Shown here: positions 7,060 through 14,348 of the stretch, one piece after another | Layout of the letters: every line of letters starts with the position of its first letter | Position numbering within the stretch: position 1 is the stretch's first letter | NCBI RefSeq assembly: GCF_900541605.1 | Contig: NZ_UQKJ01000009.1 | Coordinates: forward strand, 1 to 33,877 | Reading direction: 5' to 3' | Source of the DNA: an uncultured Dialister sp. | Lineage (GTDB): Bacteria > Bacillota > Negativicutes > Veillonellales > Dialisteraceae | DNA length: 33,877 nucleotides | The notes under the pieces: model-generated | Database searches by the model: none | Told to the model about the DNA's origin: nothing | What the model saw: the letters and a program-made list of their open reading frames with translations, nothing else | Made by a program: the position numbers and the translations under genes

Positions 7060-7474
7060 AGCGCTGGTGGTGCTTCTCATCCTGTCCCTCTCGGCAGCCC
7101 TGGCGGCACCGTCCCTTTTCCGGTGGCAGGAGGAGCGGGAACTGGATATAGCCGCGGAAACGCTGGCCGCCGCCATACGGGAGGCGGAAATCCTCGCAAA
7201 AAACGACGGGGAACGGGACTGCTTTTTCTACTGCCTTCCGGACAGTGACGGTACAGTCTATTACTATACCCGCCGGGGCACGACCCGTATAAAGCCCTCC
7301 GGCCGGCTCCCTTCTTCCATCCGGCTCTCGGGAAATCTGGAACTGGCCTTCAAGAAGACCTATGCCGGAAAAGGGGAGACCTATTCCGCCTATCTCCTCA
7401 CAAAGGATTACAGATACCGGCGCCAGGTGACCGTGGCCATGTACACCGGCCGGGTCCGGGTGATTTATAGATAA
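7001..7474 (+). CDS. Prepilin-like minor pilin (FimT/GspH-like)
   Basis: 157 residues from ATG 7001, preceded by GGGAGGGG. It begins 59 bp inside the peptidase gene in another frame. The leader ends R-P-G and the mature protein would start F-L-L-A-E with Glu+5, followed by a hydrophobic helix LVVLLILSLSAALAAPSL. The soluble part, with LDIAAETLAAAIREAEILAKN and a C-terminal VTVAMYTGRVRV strand, resembles the FimT/GspH minor pilins that start pilus assembly. The assignment to FimT rather than another minor pilin is a judgement from the pattern. Confidence 0.75.
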   Translation: MDWKRRDYSLSSRPGFLLAEALVVLLILSLSAALAAPSLFRWQEERELDIAAETLAAAIREAEILAKNDGERDCFFYCLPDSDGTVYYYTRRGTTRIKPSGRLPSSIRLSGNLELAFKKTYAGKGETYSAYLLTKDYRYRRQVTVAMYTGRVRVIYR

Positions 7475-7630
7475 AATAGAGAGTTGAGATTTGAGAGCTG
7501 AGGTTCAGCGGCGTTGCCGCAGGGCAGATATCAGACAGTCAGATGTCAGACAGCGTCAGCGCTTCCCAGGCAGTGGGCTGCCGCGAAGCGGCGGATCCGT
7601 TCAAGATTCAAGACTCCGCGCGTTGCTGGA
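7475..7630. repeat. Repeat island inside the pilus operon
   Basis: Begins right after the stop codon with AGAGTTGAGATTTGAGAG. It goes through CAGACAGTCAGATGTCAGACAG and ends with TTCAAGATTCAAGACTCCGCG just before the next ribosome-binding site. It separates genes that elsewhere in this operon overlap or nearly touch. Confidence 0.6.
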
Positions 7631-7642
7631 AAAGGAGGTCCC

Positions 7643-8017
7643 ATGAAACGGAAGGGATTTGTCATGGTATGGACCCTCTGCGCCCTCTCGGCCATAGGGA
7701 TTCTCCTCTCTGCCCTTACCTTTGTCCTCCACCAGACACTGTCCTGGGAGGCAGCCCGGGAGCGGGAACTGGACGAAGTCTTCATTGCCCAGGAAGCCAT
7801 GGAGCAGGCCAAGTACTTCCTCCGCTTCCATAAAGGGGCATGGCCGGGAGACAGGGAAGAACGGAATGGAAGGACCTACGATATTTCAGTAAAGCCATCA
7901 GATTATACGGTATCCGATGGGACTGACAGTATATCCATGAAAGAAATCACCTGCCGCGTCACCTGCGGCAACGATGAAGGGGTGACCCTGGTGACCTGGG
8001 TGGAGGAGGGACCATGA
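7643..8017 (+). CDS. Small pilus-assembly membrane protein, prepilin-like
   Basis: 124 residues from ATG 7643, which follows AAAGGAGG. A leader MKRKG is followed by F-V-M-V-W and a helix TLCALSAIGILLSALTFVL. The cut site looks like a prepilin's, but the Glu at +5 is missing (Trp there), so it may be a minor pilin of the PilV/PilX type or uncleaved. The stop overlaps the start of the next gene (ATGA). I recognise its role only from the operon and the N-terminus. Confidence 0.65.
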   Translation: MKRKGFVMVWTLCALSAIGILLSALTFVLHQTLSWEAARERELDEVFIAQEAMEQAKYFLRFHKGAWPGDREERNGRTYDISVKPSDYTVSDGTDSISMKEITCRVTCGNDEGVTLVTWVEEGP

Positions 8018-8565
8018 AGAAACGGAAAGGACTGTTCCTGCTGGAGGCGCTTCTGGCCCTCCTCATCCTGGCTTCCCTGGCGGCGGCCCTGTTCCCCCTG
8101 GCCGGGCAGGCGGCGAAGGCGGAAATCCTGGCATCGGTGCGGGGAAAACTGGGAAACCAGGGGCTCTTTGCCATGGATTTCATGGTGGAAAAAATCAGGA
8201 ACAACCGGCGGTCCATGGTCCATGGCGGGGTCCATGGGAACCGGTATGACTACAGGGCTCCTACGGGGCAGGGGACTATCGGCACCTACCGGCTCTTCGA
8301 GGACCAGGAGAAGCTGAAGGTCCAGCTTTATAACGACGTAATCCAGCCCATTACCGGAGATAGGGGTGGAAGTGTGGAGGAGTACGTCTTCCGCCACCCG
8401 GAGGGGGGCCACCTCTTCGAACAGGCTGATAACGGTCCGGTGACCATTTCTTTTACCCTGGCCCGCCCCATTGGCCGGGAGTCCCTGGATTTCGAGACCG
8501 CCGTCATTCCCTACGCCGATTTTTACGGGAAAGGAAAAACCTATGAAACCGGGAAAAGTTTCTAA
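8014..8565 (+). CDS. Prepilin-like minor pilin (PilW/GspJ-like)
   Basis: 183 residues. Leader MKKRKG, cleavage before L-F-L-L-E with Glu at +5, then helix ALLALLILASLAAALFPLAG. The longer soluble domain, with an AMDFMVEKIRNNRRSM helix and several predicted beta strands, is like PilW/GspJ minor pilins that sit at the pilus tip. Its start overlaps the previous stop by 4 nt and its end overlaps the next gene by 23 nt, so translation is coupled. Confidence 0.75.
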   Translation: MKKRKGLFLLEALLALLILASLAAALFPLAGQAAKAEILASVRGKLGNQGLFAMDFMVEKIRNNRRSMVHGGVHGNRYDYRAPTGQGTIGTYRLFEDQEKLKVQLYNDVIQPITGDRGGSVEEYVFRHPEGGHLFEQADNGPVTISFTLARPIGRESLDFETAVIPYADFYGKGKTYETGKSF

Positions 8566-8959
8566 GCGGAAAGGCAGCACGGCCCTGGTGTTTCTCCTGT
8601 TCCTCAGCAGCCTTCTCACCCTGTCCTGCGGCCTTCTTTTCTACATGGAAAAGGGTCGGGAGTCCCTGGGGATCTACGAAAGGGGACTGCAGTCGGTATA
8701 TGCCGCCGAAAGCGGGGCCAATGCGGGACTGGCGAGGGCGGCGCGGAAACCATCGGAGGATTGGGAGAAGGACCTGTACCCCCATGGGCACCATGTCCAT
8801 GTCGTCATTAAAGATGTGGACAGGCACAGGGAAATCCGATCCGACGCCCTGGATGGAAATGGCCGGCCCCTGCGGACGGTACGGATTCGTTATGCCCTCC
8901 CGTCAGTGGAAGGCGGGAACATTACGGTGGAGGATATCATAAGCGATGGACATTTCTGA
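8543..8959 (+). CDS. PilX-like minor pilus protein
   Basis: 138 residues from ATG 8543, preceded by GGGAAAGGAA. One N-terminal hydrophobic helix (TALVFLLFLSSLLTLSCGLLF) follows a basic leader without a clear Glu+5. It is followed by YAAESGANAGLARAAR, which closely resembles the AAESGxxxALA motif of PilX N-terminal domains. An upstream in-frame ATG at 8471 is less likely because it lies well inside the previous gene with no site before it. PilX proteins are minor components of the pilus tip and adhesion complex. Confidence 0.7.
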   Translation: MKPGKVSKRKGSTALVFLLFLSSLLTLSCGLLFYMEKGRESLGIYERGLQSVYAAESGANAGLARAARKPSEDWEKDLYPHGHHVHVVIKDVDRHREIRSDALDGNGRPLRTVRIRYALPSVEGGNITVEDIISDGHF

Positions 8960-10355
8960 TTGGACACGGAAACTGGCAGACAGTCCCCTGTGGCAGGCAT
9001 ACCGGACATGGCGCCATCCCTCCATGGTCTGTGTAGTACTGGCCGGCCGGCTCTATGGCGTGGAGCTGCAGGAGGGGCGGTTCCTCCGGCAGGGCTCCGC
9101 CGTCCTTCCGGACATGACGGAGGAAGCGGTGGCCACCGCTTTCCGGCGGCTGGAGGCGGAGGGGCTTACCCGGAAAAATGTGGTGCTCCTGGTGAATTTC
9201 CCGAAGCTCCGGCTGCTTCGCAGGAAGTATCCCGCCATGACGAAGGAGGAACTGGAAGAGACCATGTACTGGGAGGAGGACCGGCTGTTCCGCACCGAAG
9301 AGCCCCTGTCCCTGGGATATGAAATCATGGACAGCGGCCCTGAAGGGTGGGACGTCCATGTGGAAGCGGTGCCGAAGGAGACACTGGCCCTTTTCGAAAA
9401 AGGAGCCCGGGACGGAGGAAAAGAGATTTCCTCTGCCATCCCGGTGACCGCGGTGCCCCTGGAAGATGGGTGCTTTGCCCTCTACGGCCGCCGGCGGTCG
9501 GCCATCCTGACCTTCCGGAAAGGGAAAATCATGGAAAGCCGGATTCTGCGCAGGGAGGATCAGGGAAAGGCAGCCCTGTTCCTGGACCACGTGAAGGAGA
9601 CCTGGGGCGCAGGGGGAGGAAAGAGCTATTTCCTTCCCATGGCGGACTGTGGGGAAGAAGAAAGGACATTCTGGAAAGATTGGCTCCGGAAAGATCTTGC
9701 AGAAGCAGGGAATCCGGAGGCCCTGGCATTTGTGGATTCCCCCTTCCGGGAAGGCCCCTCCCTGTGGCAGGACCTGGCGCCCCTGTGGCCTGCCCTGGAC
9801 AGGGCGGCGCTGGAGCTGCCGTTGTCGGAGAAGAGGAAGCCCTTCCTGTCGGAGGAAACGAAGTATCTCAGACTGGCGGAGGGGGCCTGCCTTCTCGGCG
9901 TCCTGTGCCTCCTGGCATCTGGAGGACAGCTCCTTTCAGGGGCGGCGGATCTGGGAAACCGCAGGGAGGAAAGCCGCCGCCTGGCGCCGCAGAAGGAAGA
10001 AATGGTGCAGGCAGAGCAGGACAGAAAACGGGAACGGGATTTGCAGGACCTGCTGAAGGAGCTGGACCGGCAGGACGGGAAATGGGAACGGCGCCTTGTG
10101 TCCCTGGCGGAATCCCTGCCTCCGGGCATTGTGATTTCGGAAATTGAGGGAAAAGAGGGAGCCATGGGAATCCGGGGCACCGCACAGTCCTACGATGCCC
10201 TGCGCCATTTCCAGGAAACCCTGTCCCAGGGGCAGAAGGGAGTCTGGCAGGGCGGTAAAAAGCAGAAGAACACAGCCACCGGACTCATCGATTTCCATAT
10301 TTCCATAAAAGGGGAAGGAGGAAAGGGCAGTGAGACTAAGAGCCGTACTGAATGA
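8946..10355 (+). CDS. PilM-PilN fusion (GspL-like inner-membrane assembly protein)
   Basis: 469 residues that combine two pilus proteins usually made separately. Residues 1-200 have the PilM/GspL cytoplasmic pattern, including VVLLVNFPKLRLLRRKYP, an EELEETMYWEEDRLF segment and VEAVPKETL. A single membrane helix lies at about 309-331, then a charged, coiled-coil-like stretch (338-375). Last comes a PilN-like periplasmic domain with LVSLAESLPPGIVISEIEG and a GTAQSYDALRHFQETL strand-helix. This layout is that of GspL. The protein would link the cytoplasmic motor to the PilO-like partner encoded next. Canonical nucleotide-binding motifs of the actin fold are not obvious. Confidence 0.8.
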   Translation: MDISDWTRKLADSPLWQAYRTWRHPSMVCVVLAGRLYGVELQEGRFLRQGSAVLPDMTEEAVATAFRRLEAEGLTRKNVVLLVNFPKLRLLRRKYPAMTKEELEETMYWEEDRLFRTEEPLSLGYEIMDSGPEGWDVHVEAVPKETLALFEKGARDGGKEISSAIPVTAVPLEDGCFALYGRRRSAILTFRKGKIMESRILRREDQGKAALFLDHVKETWGAGGGKSYFLPMADCGEEERTFWKDWLRKDLAEAGNPEALAFVDSPFREGPSLWQDLAPLWPALDRAALELPLSEKRKPFLSEETKYLRLAEGACLLGVLCLLASGGQLLSGAADLGNRREESRRLAPQKEEMVQAEQDRKRERDLQDLLKELDRQDGKWERRLVSLAESLPPGIVISEIEGKEGAMGIRGTAQSYDALRHFQETLSQGQKGVWQGGKKQKNTATGLIDFHISIKGEGGKGSETKSRTE

Positions 10356-10887
10356 TCGGAAATATACGAGGACCTTCGCCCTCCTGGCCCTTCTCCTCTT
10401 TGCCGGTGCCTTTTTCCTGCATCATATGGCATCCCAAAAGGAAGAAGAAGCCCGGGCCCTTTCGGCAGAGGCGGACAGGATCCGCCAGTTTGCCGCCGGT
10501 CCCCGTCGTCCGTCGTCCCTGCCTTTCCTGGAGAACCTCTTCCGGAGCACCGATGCCGATTCCCTGGCTGCCGCCATGGAAGAAGGGGGCCTCAAGGTGG
10601 ACGGAGTGTGGGAAGAACAGAAGGAAGGGGACCGCGGTGATTTTCATATTTTTCATATTTCCGGAACCGGTACCTATGCACAAATCGTGCAGACCTTTGA
10701 TATAATAAAAGGCAAAGAAAGATGGAATGCCGTGAATCTGAAAAAATTGAGACGGTCACCGAATGGGCTGGCCTATGAAGTAGAGATTCGGACATTCCAA
10801 ATCCGAGGTACCTATGAAAAAGAGAAATATAGTCCTCATCGGTCCCATGGGAACGGGCAAAAGCCGGGCCGCCAAAATCCTCTCTGA
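10330..10887 (+). CDS. PilO/GspM-like pilus assembly protein
   Basis: 185 residues with a GTG start after GGAAGGAGG, overlapping the PilM-PilN gene by 26 bp. There is one N-terminal membrane helix (TFALLALLLFAGAFFLHHMA), then a short helix-rich linker. The ferredoxin-like domain has HIFHISGTGTYAQIVQTFD and a terminal YEVEIRTFQIRG strand, as in PilO and GspM. It should pair with the PilN part of the upstream protein in the periplasm. The last 74 bp overlap the next gene. Confidence 0.75.
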   Translation: MRLRAVLNDRKYTRTFALLALLLFAGAFFLHHMASQKEEEARALSAEADRIRQFAAGPRRPSSLPFLENLFRSTDADSLAAAMEEGGLKVDGVWEEQKEGDRGDFHIFHISGTGTYAQIVQTFDIIKGKERWNAVNLKKLRRSPNGLAYEVEIRTFQIRGTYEKEKYSPHRSHGNGQKPGRQNPL

Positions 10888-11377
10888 TGGACTGGAATGG
10901 CAGCTGGCAGATACAGACCGGATGATGGAAAGGGAAGCAGGGAAAAAGATCGCCGATATCTATAAAGAAGCGGGGCCCGAAGCCTTTGCGGAACGGGAAA
11001 TGCAGGTCATTAACCACGTGCGGTATTACCATGAAGCGGTGATTGCCATGGGTGGCAATTACCCCATGACGGAAGAAAAATTTCATCTCCTTTCGGAATA
11101 CGGGCTCATGATCCTCCTCTACGCCCGGCCCTTCCGGCTGGCAGAACGGGTGCGGCGGCGTATCGGAAAGCGGCCTACCATGGACTACTCCGACGTAGAC
11201 GGCTACGTGCGGCAGATGCTCCGGAAATGGGCGAAATGGAGAGACCGGGTGGACCTGGTCATCAATACCACCAACTGCCATCCGGAGCAGACAGCCCTGC
11301 TCATCGCCCGCTACATCGACCAGCACCACATTACTTTCGCAGAACGGCGGGTGCCGGGCCGGGAAGAAAGAAGATAA
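10814..11377 (+). CDS. Shikimate-kinase-like protein with altered substrate site
   Basis: 187 residues of the shikimate kinase fold (ATP + shikimate to shikimate 3-phosphate in aromatic biosynthesis). Walker A GPMGTGKS (10-17), the D-T-D motif (33-35) and the lid Arg120 are present. Two usual shikimate contacts are not. The Arg of the FRxxE motif is Ala59 (F-A-E-R-E), and the GGG loop reads G80-G81-N82. The usual R-N-P-x-Y motif is also changed (K-W-A-K-W-R). GAGG lies before the ATG and the gene starts inside the PilO-like gene. aroK is classically linked to pilMNOPQ in proteobacteria, so the position is meaningful. It may be a weak shikimate kinase, a kinase for another metabolite, or a pilus-linked ATPase; I cannot decide. 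Confidence 0.7.
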   Translation: MKKRNIVLIGPMGTGKSRAAKILSDGLEWQLADTDRMMEREAGKKIADIYKEAGPEAFAEREMQVINHVRYYHEAVIAMGGNYPMTEEKFHLLSEYGLMILLYARPFRLAERVRRRIGKRPTMDYSDVDGYVRQMLRKWAKWRDRVDLVINTTNCHPEQTALLIARYIDQHHITFAERRVPGREERR

Positions 11378-11546
11378 AGAGATAAAGAACGAGGTTGAGG
11401 CCGAGATGGAGGCGGTCAGCGGTTTTGCAGTGGAACCTTGTCTCCCCCTTCGGGGGAGGTGTCAGCGAAGCTGACAGAGGGGGTGCATTTGCCGTGAAGC
11501 GGCGGGACCTCAATTCTCTTCGCTCAAATCTCAAATCTATATTTTA
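11378..11546. repeat. Repeat island between the pilus operon and pfkA
   Basis: Contains the two-hairpin module at 11438-11485 (CTCCCCC/GGGGGAG then TGTCAGC/GCTGACA) and ends with GCGGGACCTCAATTCTC...CAAATCTATATTTT right before the pfkA ribosome-binding site. The hairpins could reduce read-through, but there is no classic T-tract terminator. Confidence 0.65.
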
Positions 11547-11559
11547 AGGAGGGATACCT

Positions 11560-12558
11560 ATGGATACACTGGCAGTACTGACAAGCGGCGGCGATGCGCC
11601 GGGCATGAATGCGGCCCTCAGGAGCGTCGTGCGGACGGCCCTGTACAGGGGAAAGAAAATTTATGGCGTATACCGGGGCTACTCCGGTCTCCTGGACGAT
11701 GACATGGTGCCCATGCAGTCCTCTTCCGTCAGCGGCATTATCCTCCGGGGCGGCACGGTCCTGAAGACCGCCCAGTGCAAGGCGTTCTTTGAAGAGGAAA
11801 ACCAGAAAAAAGCCGTAGAAATCCTCCGGAATCGGGGCATCGAGGGACTCATCGTCATCGGCGGCGACGGTTCCATCCAGGGAGCGGAAAAGCTTTCGGC
11901 CCTCGGTATGCCCACGGTGACACTTCCCGGCACCATTGATAATGATATGCACGGCACTGACGAAACCATAGGCCATGACACGGCGGTCAATGCGGTGGTA
12001 TCGGCGGTGAGCCGTATCCGGGATACCGCATCTGCCCACAACCGGGCGGCTATCGTGGAAGTCATGGGCCGGTTCGCCGGGAACATCGCACTGGATGCAG
12101 GCATCGCCTGCGGCGCCGAATATATCCTGGTGCCGGAAGTCCCCTTCAGCCGGGAAAAGCTGGCAAGGAGCCTCAAGAAGCAGATGGAAGCAGGCCGGAC
12201 GAACAGCATCATCATCTGCGCCGAAGGCGCCGATGATGGCAGGGCTCTGGGAGACTGGCTGAAAGAGCGGACCAGTATCGATATCTGCACCACCATCCTC
12301 GGATTCATCCAGCGGGGCGGCCAGCCCACAGCCCGGGACGGCATGCTGGGTTCCCTTCTGGGCGCTGCGGCGGTGGAGGCCCTCCTTCAGGGAGAAACCG
12401 GTGCGCTTGTAGGTATGCACAGGGGTCAGGTGCAGGTCCTTTCCTATGCAGAAGCGAAAAAGGTAAAAGAACCGTTCCGGAAAGACCTCTATGACCTGGC
12501 CGTCATGCTCGGCGCTGCCCAGAAAGACGGGGATATCCGGGAAACGGGACTGGAATAA
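11560..12558 (+). CDS. pfkA: ATP-dependent 6-phosphofructokinase
   Basis: 332 residues. Phosphorylates fructose 6-phosphate to fructose 1,6-bisphosphate in glycolysis. Visible motifs: SGGDAPGMNA (9-18), GGDGS (101-105) with Gly104, which marks ATP rather than pyrophosphate use, PGTIDND with catalytic Asp127, VEVMGR, and ILGFIQRGG. Arg21 and Arg25 of the E. coli effector site are kept, but the positions of E. coli Arg54 and Arg72 are Ser and Gln, so allosteric control and catalytic details may differ. AAGGAGGG is ideally placed before the ATG. It is flanked by repeat islands on both sides; no promoter is obvious in the upstream island. Confidence 0.95.
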   Translation: MDTLAVLTSGGDAPGMNAALRSVVRTALYRGKKIYGVYRGYSGLLDDDMVPMQSSSVSGIILRGGTVLKTAQCKAFFEEENQKKAVEILRNRGIEGLIVIGGDGSIQGAEKLSALGMPTVTLPGTIDNDMHGTDETIGHDTAVNAVVSAVSRIRDTASAHNRAAIVEVMGRFAGNIALDAGIACGAEYILVPEVPFSREKLARSLKKQMEAGRTNSIIICAEGADDGRALGDWLKERTSIDICTTILGFIQRGGQPTARDGMLGSLLGAAAVEALLQGETGALVGMHRGQVQVLSYAEAKKVKEPFRKDLYDLAVMLGAAQKDGDIRETGLE

Positions 12559-12836
12559 AAGATAGAGTTGAGAGTTGGAATTTGAGAATTGGGATTCCGC
12601 GGCGAAACCGCTGCCGGGATGCAATCCTCTTCCCCCAACGCTCAATTCTTTTATTTTGGGGCAGGATCAGTGGCGTATGTAAAACCCGCTTCCCTCTTCG
12701 GGTGAAATCCCGCGAAGCAGGAGTAGGGGCCATTTGCGGCATAACCGCTGATTACCCGGCAACTAGTCACTGATTTGCCGCAAATCGGCGGAACCTCAAT
12801 TCTCTTCACTCAATTCTCAAATCTATCTTTTAACCA
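12557..12836. repeat. Repeat island with long terminal inverted repeats
   Basis: The left end (12557-12603: AAAGATAGAGTTGAGAG... to GATTCCGCGGC) is an imperfect reverse complement of the right end (12786-12836: GGCGGAACCTCAATTCTC... to CAAATCTATCTTTT). Both outermost ends read AAAAGATAGA inward. The left end starts at the pfkA stop codon and the right end stops 4 nt before the next AAGGAGG. The interior holds smaller hairpins and no gene. Confidence 0.7.
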
Positions 12837-12850
12837 AGGAGGCGCATTTC

Positions 12851-13156
12851 ATGGGTAAGAAAGAAGTGACCTTTCTTCAGAAAATTACCGGCCGTTCGCC
12901 GAAGGTGGAGATCCTGGTGAATGGAAAGAAAACAAAAGAATACCACATGAAAAAGGACGAAATGCCCCGGATTACCGGGAAGATCTCCCATGTGGAAGGC
13001 AGCCTCCAGTGGTTCATCGATGGCACAAAGGCAGGGGAGGCGGAAGTAAACGGTGTGGCGGCACTCCTGCAGAAACCGGTCACCATACGCCTCCGCGCCC
13101 TGTCCCATCCCGGCGTGGAAGCGGAACTGAAGCTGTATCCCTATGAAAAGAGTTGA
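12851..13156 (+). CDS. Small protein of unknown function
   Basis: 101 residues, not recognised. A clear AAGGAGG lies 8 nt before the ATG, and codon use resembles neighbouring genes, so it is probably real. The sequence is basic and looks like a small beta-rich domain: VEILVNGKKTKEYHMKK, a GSLQWFIDG turn, and a closing ELKLYPYE strand. It has no signal peptide, membrane helix or cysteine. Its last codons and stop (AAG AGT TGA) fall inside the first GAGTTGAG repeat, so the repeat may have supplied the stop. It is followed by more repeats with no clear terminator. Confidence 0.65.
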   Translation: MGKKEVTFLQKITGRSPKVEILVNGKKTKEYHMKKDEMPRITGKISHVEGSLQWFIDGTKAGEAEVNGVAALLQKPVTIRLRALSHPGVEAELKLYPYEKS

Positions 13157-13246
13157 GATTTGAGATTTGAGAGTTGAGGTCCCGCGGCTGCGCCCTGAAA
13201 GAAAGAGTTGAGATTTGAGATTTGAGAGTTGAGATCCCGCGGCTGC
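13147..13246. repeat. Tandem pair of GAGTTGAGATTTGAG island ends
   Basis: Two near-identical direct copies (13149-13191 and 13204-13246) of AGAGTTGAGATTTGAGATTTGAG followed by GTCCCGCGGCTGCGCC, 55 bp apart. The first overlaps the end of the preceding gene. Confidence 0.8.
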
Positions 13247-13560
13247 GCCGCCATTGGAATCCTGATGACTCTATCCCCAAAACGTGAAAATGACACTGCA
13301 CGAGGCTCCTTCCTTGGGGAAGTAAGCGAACTGATTTCGTAGGGAGCCGCAGGCGACTGAGAAATCAGTGAGACACTTTCCCAGCGAAGTCGGGCAGGGG
13401 CTCCCGCCAGGGTGGGGTTAGCTGGTGGAAACGGCCCGCAGGGCCCGATCTGCTCAAGGCGCAAGGCTTCGTCCGCGCGTATGTTCATTATCCACCCAGG
13501 CGCCGCAGGCGAATCATCTTTCCTGACAGCTTACTGATATCCTCCTTTGGCTGGAGAGAT
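13247..13560. repeat. Intergenic mosaic upstream of dps
   Basis: 13237-13320 is an inverted copy of 33277-33360. 13340-13450 is a direct copy of 14665-14775, including the AGGGGCTCCCGCCAGGGTGG block. No gene is seen. 13560-13720 beyond it is plain AT-richer DNA leading into the dps promoter. Confidence 0.7.
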
Positions 13561-13740
13561 TGAATGGGTTGGAAGGGTTGAATTGATTCTATTTCGATTC
13601 TGACCCCTGTTTTCACCATTGGCCTTTTGCCCTGTTCTTTCATTTCGAGCAGTGGGACAGTTCAAATCTGAGCTCCATCAATAAACGATATTATTATAAA
13701 AATAAACAAAATATTGCTATTATTCCTCCGGTTCTAACGA

Positions 13741-13783
13741 TATAATGATATCAGAAATCGAGAGAAATCAATATGATTTCTGA
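13741..13783 (+). promoter_or_regulatory. dps -10 box and leader dyad
   Basis: TATAAT at 13741-13746 with no good -35 at 17 nt. Immediately downstream, TCAGAAATC (13751-13759) and GATTTCTGA (13775-13783) form a perfect 9-bp inverted repeat. It could be an operator at the transcription start or an mRNA hairpin. The upstream stretch around 13690 is AT-rich and loosely resembles PerR/Fur-type sites, but no full match is seen. Confidence 0.45.
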
Positions 13784-13824
13784 AAATCACAAAGACAAAA
13801 TCGTTATTCAAGGAGGAAACAATC

Positions 13825-14253
13825 ATGGAAACATTACTGAACAAACTGCTCGCTGACCTGGTGGTGGAATACCACAAACTCCAGAGTTATCACTGGTACC
13901 TCAAAGGCTACCACTTCTTCGATGACCATCCGAAACTGGAAAGCTACTACGACATGGTGGCCGGCATGGTGGACGGCGTGGCGGAAGACATGCTGAAGCT
14001 GTCTTTGAAACCGGAATCCACGCTGAAAGGATTCCTCGCCATCTCCGCCATTAAAGAAGCGGAAAACAAAGAAGTCACCTCGGCAGAAGCCTTCGCTTCC
14101 GTCCTCGCAGACTTCAAAGTACTCCGGGACGACGTACTGGCCGTAAAGAAAGCAGCCGACGAAGAAGGAGACTACCTCACCTCCGCCCTCATGGACGACT
14201 ACATCGAAAGCTTCTACAAAGAAATCTGGATGCTGGGACAGGTACTGAAGTAA
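13825..14253 (+). CDS. dps: Dps-like ferritin (iron storage / DNA protection)
   Basis: 142 residues, a compact Dps four-helix protein that forms a 12-subunit cage, oxidises Fe2+ and protects DNA from peroxide. The inter-subunit ferroxidase ligands are all at the expected spacing: His23 in YHW, His35, Asp50 and Glu54 (D-G-V-A-E). There is no long basic N-terminal tail, so direct DNA binding is unlikely. AAGGAGG precedes the ATG. The gene stands alone with its own leader dyad and a strong terminator further down. Long direct repeats lie on both sides of it. Confidence 0.9.
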   Translation: METLLNKLLADLVVEYHKLQSYHWYLKGYHFFDDHPKLESYYDMVAGMVDGVAEDMLKLSLKPESTLKGFLAISAIKEAENKEVTSAEAFASVLADFKVLRDDVLAVKKAADEEGDYLTSALMDDYIESFYKEIWMLGQVLK

Positions 14254-14348
14254 ATAATCAGGAATTAGGAATGAGGAATGGATGTGCGGCGCACGATTCA
14301 TATAGCGCCGCCTTATGAAACCTGCCGGCGGCTCCGCCGCAGAGATGT

